A stretch of 64,000 nucleotides of DNA from NCBI GenBank assembly GCA_032622095.1, contig CP136069.1, positions 63,966,819 to 64,030,818 of the forward strand, written 5' to 3'. The notes beneath the pieces are model-generated. The model was not told the DNA's origin. It worked only from the letters and a program-made list of their open reading frames with translations, and did not search any database. The position numbers and the translations under genes were made by a program. Shown here in pieces: positions 55,466-64,000 of this stretch; the stretch's first letter is position 1, and every line of letters begins with the position of its first letter. This DNA is from Siphonodentalium dalli (taxonomy: Eukaryota; Mollusca; Scaphopoda; Gadilida; Siphonodentaliidae).

Positions 55466-55996
55466 AACAGGAACTAGTGGATCCAATATGGCTGCGAGTT
55501 AGTGACAGGGCATATATGCTTACCACGCATCCAACATCCTGCATTATAAACAGATCTCCAACTTCTTGAATCAAACATCTAACTCTTCCAAGTCTAATAA
55601 TTCAAAGTTGGAATAATGCTGCGACAAGTGGACAGATTTTAATGCAGATATCGATTTTACTGTAGGAGCCGAACCACTCGAGCAGCTTCTATTAGTCGGG
55701 AGGGCAATACAGATCCCAGAATATGCTCAACATCCCACTCAATGTCAACCAATGTTGCCGTCCTCACACGGTTATCATTAATCAATCATGTTGAAGGAGA
55801 GACCAAGCATTCACAAAAATCATTTCAATTCCAATGAAACCCTCACCGGCAAATGGACAAAATCCCACCCGAGTTCTTCAGTGGTGCCCTCAGCAAATGG
55901 TTATTGATGCTGGAACCACACATCCAATGAAATTCATTTCATACAATGGGATTTATTGTCATTTCAGCCTCTAGACCATATAACAAAGTTTACAGT
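55466..55996. other. Unassigned DNA
   Basis: No supported gene or repeat. Confidence 0.45.
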
Positions 55997-56000
55997 TTAA

Positions 56001-56178
56001 CACTTTCTGTACTTTTTACTCATTGACAAATGATCATAGGTCGTTTGTTGAACTTATTATCTGAACATTTCCCTCCAGTAAATAAGACTCTTTCTGTACT
56101 TTTATTATCTGTCGTCTGCTTAAATTGTCTGAAAATCCATCCACATAAACTGAATAACAGACCTTATCCCAATGTATG
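56001..56178. mobile_element. T4 MITE, truncated and abutting M1
   Basis: TTAA at 55997-56000, then CACTTTCTGTACTTTTTACT, CGTTTGTTGAACTTATTATC and CCCAATGTATG. The right end is replaced by M1. Confidence 0.82.
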
Positions 56179-56388
56179 CAGTAATGCCCAAATAATCGAC
56201 TCCTTATCCACAGCAGAATTATTGGTAACTTTTCAGGATTTAGTCGGAATATGGCTTGTTGCCATTCATCGGAAAGCTCTCGGGAGAGCTTTCCGATGAA
56301 TGGCAACATGCCATATTTCCGACTAAATCCTGAAAAGTTACCCATAATTCTGCTGTGGTTAAGGAGTCGAATACTTAGGGCATTACTG
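56179..56388. mobile_element. M1 MITE copy 18
   Basis: Full palindrome, TA on the right (56389-56390); the left flank reads TATG. Confidence 0.93.
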
Positions 56389-56757
56389 TACTTTGTATAC
56401 AATGACTGCACAGAAGGTTAATCTCACTGGGACATAAAGCCACAGCAACAGCCCATGGAAAGCATCTGGCAAACTTTCTCAAACAGATACATGAATCATC
56501 TTGGTTGCCCATCCTTGTGTGTGAATTACAAATCCATGCCTATCAGGATTCAAACCATGCAGCTTCAACAGAGCTGGATAGCTTACATTGGCCTCAAGTG
56601 CCATGCAACTATGCCACCAAGCTCCCCCATCCAATGCAATTTCTGACATTGCCGTATAGAGCACAAAACATTGGAGACTACTCAGGTTTAAGATCATGTG
56701 GAACATCTGATGTGTGCAGGGACCAGTCTGGAGGTTATTAATTGGGGAGAAGTGACT
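56389..56757. other. Unassigned DNA open in several frames
   Basis: Three overlapping frames of 63 to 98 codons on both strands, none with motifs. On the minus strand GGTTTGAATCC (about 56555-56545) resembles a tRNA B box, with TGGCATAGTTG about 70 bases upstream. The evidence for a tRNA-derived SINE is weak. Confidence 0.3.
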
Positions 56758-56873
56758 GGAGCTTCCTGATGCCAATGCATTCTCTTATATATGTGAGTCA
56801 CCCATAGGGCACCTCACATATATAAGAGATGCATTGGCCTAACAATATTTACTTGTAAGCCAGTGCATTATCT
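56758..56873. repeat. T2 fragment (copy 10)
   Basis: GGAGCTTCCTGATGCC, one complete hairpin (about 56772-56838) and the beginning of the second. It is cut off by M1. Confidence 0.85.
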
Positions 56874-57006
56874 CAGGAAATACGGCTTGTTGCCATTCAT
56901 TGAGAGCTTTCCGATGAATGGCAACAAGCCATATTTCCGACTAAATCCTGAAAAGTTACCCATAATTCTGCTGTGTTTAAGGAGTCGATTACTTAGGGCA
57001 TTACTG
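56874..57006. repeat. M1 copy 19, left end missing
   Basis: Begins inside the left arm (CAGGAAATACGGCTTG); complete right arm ending TTACTG, then TA. Confidence 0.88.
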
Positions 57007-57209
57007 TACCTCCAATGTTGCTGGAAATAACTTATCATGATCAGTCAGCAAGCCTCATCACTGTCTCTATGACAATGACCAACAGGGAACCAATTTTCAT
57101 GTACTATTAGCAGGAACTTTTATCAACAAATAAAAAGAAACCAAATCTACCCGTGTAATAAAATGTGGCCATTATGATGTATTATTAAGGGAACAGCAAT
57201 CAACAAATC

Positions 57210-58200
57210 AGATAAAAGTGCAATAACCCTATGCTATCTTATATCCAGTTTCTACATTTATAGATTAAACAATAAAATGTTCCAACCTGATAACATTGAT
57301 AGAAATGGATTTAAACAGCTGAGGTTTAACATGAGAAACCGAATGATTAAAGTGATGTGAAACACTGTGGTAGGGTGATGAAACAGATAAAGAGAATATT
57401 CTTGCTCAAAGTTGTTATATTTACGAATATTAACCCAGATTGACCACACACAATGCCACTCTTATATAATAATCAAATGCAATGGCTCTCGATGACGAAA
57501 TCATTTGTGTTAATTTATTGCAGATAGTTGCATCCCGAATTGAGATGTGAATATTTACAATTGAGCATAGTTCAGATGATGTTTTCTATGGAGTGGTATG
57601 GACGATTTCTATGAAATTTTCGGCAATGTTAGTAGAATGCTATATTTACCAGGGTGACATAGCACATGGTACTAACTTATCAGTTTCACGCACTCAAATA
57701 AGTCCATCATGTCTTTAAAATTATTCTCAGCATTTTATAGGGTGCACTTCAATAGCATTGACTGATAACCAATCAAAATCTCAAGTAATATATCATCATT
57801 GTCATAGTAAACCATCCATTAGGACACAATAAAACAATTGCTACATTTTCATTCCAAAATTTTTCAGAAGTTGGGCAAACGAGCAAATGATAAATACAAT
57901 AAATAGCATGTAATATTATCAAGAACTGCATCAACAATAAAAGTACACAAAATCTAACCTATATAATAACCAGTCATTATTTTGTTATTATTATTATTAT
58001 GATATATTATAAGATCCATCAAACTTTAATCAATAATTCAAATAAAAGTGCAACTAACCATATGCTATCTTATAACCAGTTTCTACATTTATTGATTAAA
58101 CAATAAAATGTTCCAACCTGATAACATTGATAGAAATGGATTTAAACAGCTGAGGTTTCACATGAGAAACAGAATGATTAAAACGATTCTCAGCGTTTTA
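57210..58200. repeat. Direct duplication, period about 840 bp
   Basis: 57220-57360 and 58055-58195 share TATGCTATCTTATAWCCAGT, AACAATAAAATGTTCCAACC and GATAGAAATGGATTTAAACA. A second shared piece, CTCAGCATTTTATAGGGTGC, occurs at 57727 and 58189. Confidence 0.88.
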
Positions 58201-58462
58201 TAGGGTGCAGGATCAATTGCAATGGTGATAATCGATGGAAATTTCACAAAAAAATAGATGTTCATCTTGATTGTAAACCTTCCATTAGGTGCATTTACAG
58301 TGGCAGTGAGATTTAATGGTCTGTGCAAGTTGACTGATTGATTTAGGCATATTAACTCTTTATGTTCATCATCGCTTGCTGATCTATACAGATTTTAGGA
58401 TGGCTCAGCATATTTTGAATCAAGATACCATGCAATCTGCAGCTTGAGCGGGATGTTATTAA

Positions 58463-58664
58463 CCCTTCCATGACTGGAGGTTTCTAAAATTTTGCAACAA
58501 AAAAAAACAAACCCTCTGCTATGCATTCTCTTATATATGCGAGTCTCCCATAGGTTCTAAGCCAGTGCATTCTCTTAAATATGTGAGGCTCCCAATGGGA
58601 GACTCGCATATACAAGAGAATGCACTGGCATGGGATCGTTAATGCTGCTCCCGTCATGAAAGGG
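58463..58664. mobile_element. T2 TTAA MITE copy 11
   Basis: TTAA at 58459-58462 and 58665-58668. The first hairpin has lost one arm; the second is intact. Confidence 0.9.
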
Positions 58665-58668
58665 TTAA

Positions 58669-58961
58669 CTTATGGTTTGCTTTGCAGAAGAAGAAGATAT
58701 TGTCTGTGTTCCCTCTATTGGCTGGTCCCTGTAATATCAGGGTCACGAACCTATGTCACCAATTAAGTCCAAAGTAGTTTTAATTTTAGATTTGTTTAAA
58801 ACATAAAAAAAGCATTTGTCTGACGGGATAAACCAGAGTACATGAGTTGTGGAAATACACAATGCACATTCACAAATCAGTGATTGTTAAAAACTCATAT
58901 TTATAACTCAAATTTACAAGGAAAATACGTATCAATTGTGTCACCTGCACATCATAATCTC
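58669..58961. other. Unassigned DNA
   Basis: No supported feature. Confidence 0.45.
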
Positions 58962-58965
58962 TTAA

Positions 58966-59356
58966 CCCTTTACCCAACAAACCGGCCAAAACCGGCCAAA
59001 TAAAGCTTCAACAGCCTAAAATATCTTCGGTCTGTCTCAATAGAACCATACAAATATGGATATCATTGGAACCGGCTCCTTGACCACATTGTGATAGTTA
59101 CAGTTAGCCCTGTGCCAATGCATTCTCTTATATATGCGAGTCGACCATAGGTCGCCTCGCATATATAAGAGAATGCATTGGCCTAAAAAAAATCTTTTTT
59201 TAACACTTTTTACCATTTTTTCTTACATTCTTTAACAATTTTATAATTTTTAATGTGTTAAGCCAATGCATTCTCTTATATATGCGAGGCGACCTATGGT
59301 CGACTCGCATATATAAGAGAATGCATTGGCACAGGGCCGTTCTGTTGGGTAAAGGG
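58966..59356. mobile_element. T1 TTAA MITE copy 7
   Basis: 391 bp, TTAA at 58962-58965 and 59357-59360; differs from copy 5 by a one-base deletion at CAGTTAGCCC. Confidence 0.97.
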
Positions 59357-59493
59357 TTAATAACTAATGCAACATATATCTAGCTCATTCACTCCATGAG
59401 TTCCAGATAGCAGATATCTGAATGTTTGAAGGGATGGTTTAGAGATTACATTAGTGGAGTAAGTTCCTGCATGGCCCTGAATATGCAGCATAT

Positions 59494-59611
59494 ACACAGA
59501 ACGACACGAGTGTGTTAATAATGGGTTTGTTGATACAGCACAAGTTCTATCCTTCAGCAATGGCACAAGTGCTGCATCGACAAACCTATTAACACATGTG
59601 TCGTTCTGTGT
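59494..59611. repeat. Palindrome, possible MITE
   Basis: ACACAGAACGACAC with GTGTGTTAATAATGGG pairs with CCTATTAACACATGTG and GTGTCGTTCTGTGT; GTTGATACAGCAC pairs with GTGCTGCATCGAC. No TSD assigned. Confidence 0.8.
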
Positions 59612-60559
59612 TTATTACACGCCACCCGTCCTAGAATCCGTGAGTTAATAAAAACAGACTCACAAGATTTATTCAGGCACATAACTGGCTTGTTTTGTCA
59701 GGTGATGCCGCTGTTACTTTATAGTTTCGGTTTCATGGTTGAGGCGAACGTCATTTACGTCATGTGATGTCAACGGGATGGAAAAATTTGATATTTATTT
59801 CCAGACACGAATGCGATGTTTCAGGTATTCAAACAAAAAATGTATGTATTTTTGTTAATAAATGCACCTTATTAATGCATAAAGTTGCTTTCTCACTTTT
59901 AATAGCACAACAAATTAAACAATACATGGAAAGCAACACCTGATTGACCCAAATTTCTGCCACAGATCAGCTGATAGGTAGCAAACCGCTATCAAGTGAT
60001 GACGTCATGATGTCATTCGGCAAGCTACAGTGAAATAAAAAAAAGCTACAATGAAACAACAAAATAGAATTTCACTGTAGCTTCTAGGATGATTTACATT
60101 ATGCTAATTTTCCGCTATTTTATAGGCAAGAATATAATTACTAGTAATAATCTTCCTTGGTTGTCCAATCATACATAAGAACTAAACATTGGAACACATG
60201 CACTCATACAGAGCCTCATTCAGTTTATGTGTACTCTCGATCAGTCACAGTAGTTAATTTATGTGAATTATTTTATGTAAATATTCAAATTATAATTAAA
60301 AAAACGGATGTCTTAAAACTGATTATACACAACCAGTCATTAATGATGATTTCTTGAACTTTTGGCACTCCTAGAGTAATGTTAATACTGTGGAACACAG
60401 CTATAACATTGAAATTATACACAAGATAAAACAAGTGATAAGCAATTTAAACGAAATTGTGGTTATGCACTCATTAATTCTCAAAAAACAATATCCGAAC
60501 ATTGATTGTATCATTGTATAATCTGGATTTTTGTTTTCTTCAGAAAATCAGGCTTGTTA
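59612..60559. other. Unassigned DNA with small inverted repeats
   Basis: 59785-59840 is a half copy of the palindrome at 1303. AGCTACAGTGAAAT at about 60024 pairs with ATTTCACTGTAGCT at about 60069. No gene. Confidence 0.5.
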
Positions 60560-60853
60560 CAGTAATGCCCTAAGTAATCGACCCCTTAACCACAGCAGAA
60601 TTATGGGTAACTTTTCAGGATTTAGTCGGAAATATGGCTTGTTGCCATTCATCGGAAAGCTCTCAGTGAGAGCTTTCTGATGAATGGCAAAAAGCCACAT
60701 TTCCGACTAAATCCTGGGAAATTACCCTTAATTCTGCTGTGGTTATTAAAGCTCTTTCCGATGAATGGCAACAAGCCATATTTCCGACTAAATCCTGAAA
60801 AGTTACCCATAATTCTGCTGTGGTTAAGGGGTCCGATTACTTAGGGCATTACT
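60560..60853. mobile_element. M1 MITE copy 20, with duplicated right arm
   Basis: 294 bp. The arm from GCTCTTTCCGATGAATGGCA to TGCTGTGGTTA occurs twice in tandem; the right end is slightly mutated (ACTATA). Confidence 0.9.
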
Positions 60854-61472
60854 ATATTTGCATAATATACATTGTCATCTTGTAACAAACAAGTGTAAAC
60901 ACGTCCCCTTGAGGCTTTTGGTGTCAAAAGAATTAACTTAAAAGTGTGATATGTGCACATTTGAAAAGTTGCCTCTTGGCAAATATTCGCTTCATCAATG
61001 TTTGCATCAGTCTTGCATCTGATAACTATAACACTCCACTGATGAATTCAATCACGCGTGCAATCTGTACTCAATGACTTCGGAAAGCATTCACACCAAA
61101 CAAAGGGAGGTTACTCTTAAAAGTATGTACAAAAAGCGCTATCATGGTCATCTTGAATGTCGATCGCAGCCCACACAATGTGACATACCACCCAGAGTAA
61201 CCTATGTAGCTTATACTATGAACATTATAGTGAGGAAGCGGCTTGATATACACAATCATTCAGTGGTATGTGCCAGGGAAGGCCAATACAGCTGATATTT
61301 CAAGGTAGTAAGCATATCAAATGAGATGAAGAATTCAACGAACATTTGTACCACAAATAATATGTCATACTATTTTTACTTATTTGGTGTTAGGTATCCT
61401 TCAATTCAAATAATAGCATTGAAATAGCATTTAAATCAATAGTGATAGTCGGTTTCTGGCCCTGTTCAAGTG
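60854..61472. other. Unassigned DNA
   Basis: Overlapping open frames on both strands at 61071-61295 without motifs; no supported gene. Confidence 0.4.
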
Positions 61473-61478
61473 TATAAG

Positions 61479-61487
61479 GAGGGTATC

Positions 61488-61521
<34 letters not shown>

Positions 61522-61945
61522 TTTTCGGTACGCGGGATTCAGGGTGTTTTGAAGCCGTACGCGGGATTCATACCCCCGAATTAACTGGTATTCAGGTTCA
61601 AGCAAAACATCTTGGACGCAGGTTTTGATGGTGCAAAATAATATTTTGGGCTAGTTATCTGTATGAATGAGTGGGTAGAATAGCTTCTTATGGGCATATT
61701 CGACCACCATACCATCATAAAGTATCATTAATCGTATCATAACGGCATATGCATAACGCCCATAACGCGACCGGCGTCTCTTCGGTCATTAACCGGAAAG
61801 CGTCCTGAAACTATATTTGATTTGTGTTCCAATATTATTTCTTAACATGTATTCAGGATTCACCCCCCAAAATTAACAGGTATTCAGGATTCACCCCCCA
61901 AAATTAACTGGTAATCAGGATTCAGGGGGAGGGGGTGATACCCTC
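61479..61945. mobile_element. Non-autonomous element with GAGGGTATCACCCCC ends (467 bp)
   Basis: GAGGGTATCACCCCC and GGGGGTGATACCCTC are inverted ends, flanked by TATAAG at 61473-61478 and 61946-61951. A long C run follows the left end. Units like GGATTCACCCCCCAAAATTA followed by ACTGGTATTCA recur three to four times. Confidence 0.8.
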
Positions 61946-61951
61946 TATAAG

Positions 61952-62832
61952 GTATGAGGTAACACACCTCTCAAATCTGATCAAAATTGTATGATCCGGA
62001 AGCATCAGAAGATGAAAATTGCAAGGGGGCACACCATGTTTTAAGGGCAGCTTTCAATAGCTGATTCTTTTTATGAGTATAACTAAGTATTGATAGCACC
62101 CACGAGGCACCGAACATACAATGCATAACATAGAAGGGGCTTATTATAAAACTAAACAAATCATAACTTAAGAATTTGCTGATTCATACTTGAGTATGTG
62201 AGTCTATTTTTTTCAAATGGCTAATTGATACCAGATATCTTACATCAGAATTCACCATGATGTTATCCATAAATTATAGTTGACACCCCCCTGGACTGTC
62301 TGGGTTCAAATGAGCAGGGAGGAAGTGAGATTGTGACATTTACAAGCTTAATATGCAAACAGGTTGGTGTCCTGGTAAAGGGTAAGAGTGACCCCCCCCC
62401 CCCCCTTGACTGAGGGTATGGGGGCACATAACCATATCTGCACCCCTGCTCCAATAAACTATTATTCACTGAAACGTAAGAGCATCTAAGTAAGTCTGCA
62501 ACCATTTGTTTATTTTCTTGAAAAGATATACTGCTGGATCAATTTAGTTCTAAATCAACACTTTCTTGTTTTCAAGACTTAATATATTCCATGATATAGA
62601 CGAATGCAATTTTAGCAGTTAAGTCATAGTTACTTTTCACTTATTTACTATTCAAATCATGATGACACCTAATTTTGACCAATGAATTATATATTTTTGA
62701 ATTACAAAAATATCTAATGTCACAAAAGATTTACTATGAATGGAAATAAGTAAGATCAGGTCATTTAATTATCCGGATACTGATATTTTTTTGAGACTGC
62801 ATGGACAAATTTGTCACCCAGATTGCGCTACT
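61952..62832. other. Unassigned AT-rich DNA
   Basis: Includes a poly-C run at about 62393-62405. No gene recognised. Confidence 0.45.
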
Positions 62833-62836
62833 TTAA

Positions 62837-62984
62837 CCCTTTCATGATGGGAGTAGCACTGGTGCAGCAATAAAGATCATGTGCCACTGCATTCTTTTAT
62901 ATATGCGAGCCTCGCATATATAAGAGAATGCATTGGCACAGGGTTTTTTCCACAAACTTTCAGGAAGCTCCAGTCATAGAAGGG
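62837..62984. mobile_element. T2 TTAA MITE copy 12 (one-hairpin form)
   Basis: TTAA at 62833-62836 and 62985-62988. Only one shortened hairpin remains (TATATGCGAGCCTCGCATATA), its loop deleted. Confidence 0.92.
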
Positions 62985-63235
62985 TTAACTAGGACCGGCT
63001 AGCTTCCAAGCTGCCCAGAGAGGGATGAGATTGAGGAAGAATATCTTTCTAAGTGGAAATCTATAGCCGTATCAAGAACATATAGAATCCAGTGTTTTCT
63101 TAACATTATCAAACATGTCAGCTCTGTTAACACTTCATAACAGGATATCACACCTTTTAATCAAATGTCCTGATCTGCACCTACAACTCTCATCTGGGTG
63201 CTATATCTTCAATTTTGTTGATGGTGACATCTTAA

Positions 63236-63543
63236 CCCTTCAGTACAAAATAGATTCTCCCATTTAGTTATAAACTTATACATTCGAATGGTCTATTATT
63301 CATCTGGAAGGGTTTTCAGGAAATGTAAGCAGACGACCGACAGATGAACAGATGATATAAGTGTAGAAGGATTTCTATTAATCAATGGGAAATATTCAGA
63401 TAATATGGTCGTTTGTTGAACTTGTTATTTCCTAAGGGAGCTACTTTTCAATGAGTTTTTAGTATAGAAAGGGTTAAACTTATTATCTAACAGTTCCTAT
63501 GGGATAATCAACTACTCATCAATGAGTATTTAGTATAGAAAGG
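63236..63543. mobile_element. T4 TTAA MITE with a second right end
   Basis: The main copy is 63236-63473, TTAA at 63232-63235 and 63474-63477. A second right end (63478-63543, TTTAGTATAGAAAGG) follows directly, so two T4 copies overlapped or recombined here. Confidence 0.88.
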
Positions 63544-63864
63544 ATAAATTCAAGAGTCACACCTTTAAGTATTTATTTTTTTCACGGACTCTCGGTGCAT
63601 TTTAGTTGCAGTGATATTAATGGCAAAATTTAATCACATGTATGCACTTTATCGTCAATTGGAAGTGTGTAAAAAGTGTCACAAAAAATCAATTCAGCTT
63701 GGCATTGCCTTCATTTTTAAAAGAAGTCCCACTGATTGCTGCTAATTCCAGCCATGATCTCTTCGTGAACAGTTTGTGAACAGCATTTATCAATAAAAAG
63801 TGAAAGTTAGCTCGATATTAACAGGTTGAGCCACTTTAATATTCCTGACCTGTGCTTGTACATA
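63544..63864. other. Unassigned DNA
   Basis: No supported feature. Confidence 0.45.
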
Positions 63865-64000
63865 CAGTAATTCTCTAAATAAGCGACTCCTTAACCACAA
63901 CAGAATTATGGGTAACTTTTCAGGATTTAGTCGGAAATATGGCTTGTTGCCATTCACCGGAAAGCTCTCGGCGACTCCTTAACCACAGCAGAATTATGGG
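63865..64000. mobile_element. M1 MITE copy 21, running off the window
   Basis: TA at 63863-63864, left arm to GGAAAGCTCTCGG. Then the left-arm start CGACTCCTTAACCACAGC repeats in direct orientation where the inverted arm is expected. Incomplete at the edge. Confidence 0.85.

Noticed and set aside
56540-56640. tRNA gene or tRNA-derived SINE on the minus strand
   Set aside because: A B-box-like GGTTTGAATCC and a loose A-box are present, but no cloverleaf could be drawn and no second copy is seen in the window.

Overview
The window looks like AT-rich nuclear DNA of an animal, probably a marine invertebrate. The animal call rests on spliced GT-AG exons encoding a signal peptide followed by a laminin-G domain. 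The invertebrate call is an inference from the crowded, diverse DNA-transposon landscape; no feature identifies a phylum. Only one host gene is well supported: the first two coding exons of a secreted or membrane-anchored LamG protein on the minus strand (3802-3439, then 237-64), which continues past the left edge. Everything else is intron or intergenic DNA built from transposons, their miniature derivatives (MITEs) and local tandem duplications.

Family names used below. T1 to T5 are TTAA-flanked, piggyBac-like elements. T1 ends in CCCTTTACCCAACA (7 copies), T2 in CCCTTYCATGA (12 copies), T3 in CCCTTTGAGTGCC (3 copies), T4 in CCCTTTCTATACTAAA (8 copies or parts); T5 is one larger element at 34078-35558. 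M1 is a nearly perfect palindrome of about 213 bp ending in CAGTAATGCCCTAA with TA target duplications (21 copies or parts). H elements are hAT-like with 8-bp target-site duplications (TSDs). They include one full-length element with an open 658-codon BED-finger transposase (24680-27766), the H2 MITE family (ends CAAGSCTTGAAATA) with a larger relative that keeps a frameshifted zinc-finger fragment (1783-2709), and several single deletion derivatives.

Layout: 1-3.8 kb LamG exons with nested MITEs; 3.8-18 kb intron-like DNA with T2, T3, M1 and H2 copies and several local duplications; 18.4-20.7 kb a decayed satellite of roughly 145-bp units; 21.5-22.2 kb a non-LTR reverse-transcriptase remnant split by M1; 22.7-33.5 kb diverged local duplications holding the intact hAT element inside a T1 copy; 34-35.6 kb T5 with a hAT derivative inside; 40.2-47.3 kb a foldback element of about 7.1 kb whose arms are themselves hit by two hAT derivatives; 48.5 kb a small MITE whose interior is telomere-like repeat; 48-64 kb more MITEs, dispersed repeats and poly-C tracts.

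The most striking pattern is a near-perfect hairpin of about 68 bp, present once or twice in every T1, T2 and T3 copy although the ends of those families differ. The window also records insertion order: hAT inside T1, T1 inside M1 twice at the same TTAA, M1 inside T2, T4 inside satellite, hAT inside T5, and hATs inside the foldback arms. Several of these can be checked against an empty site visible in this same window.
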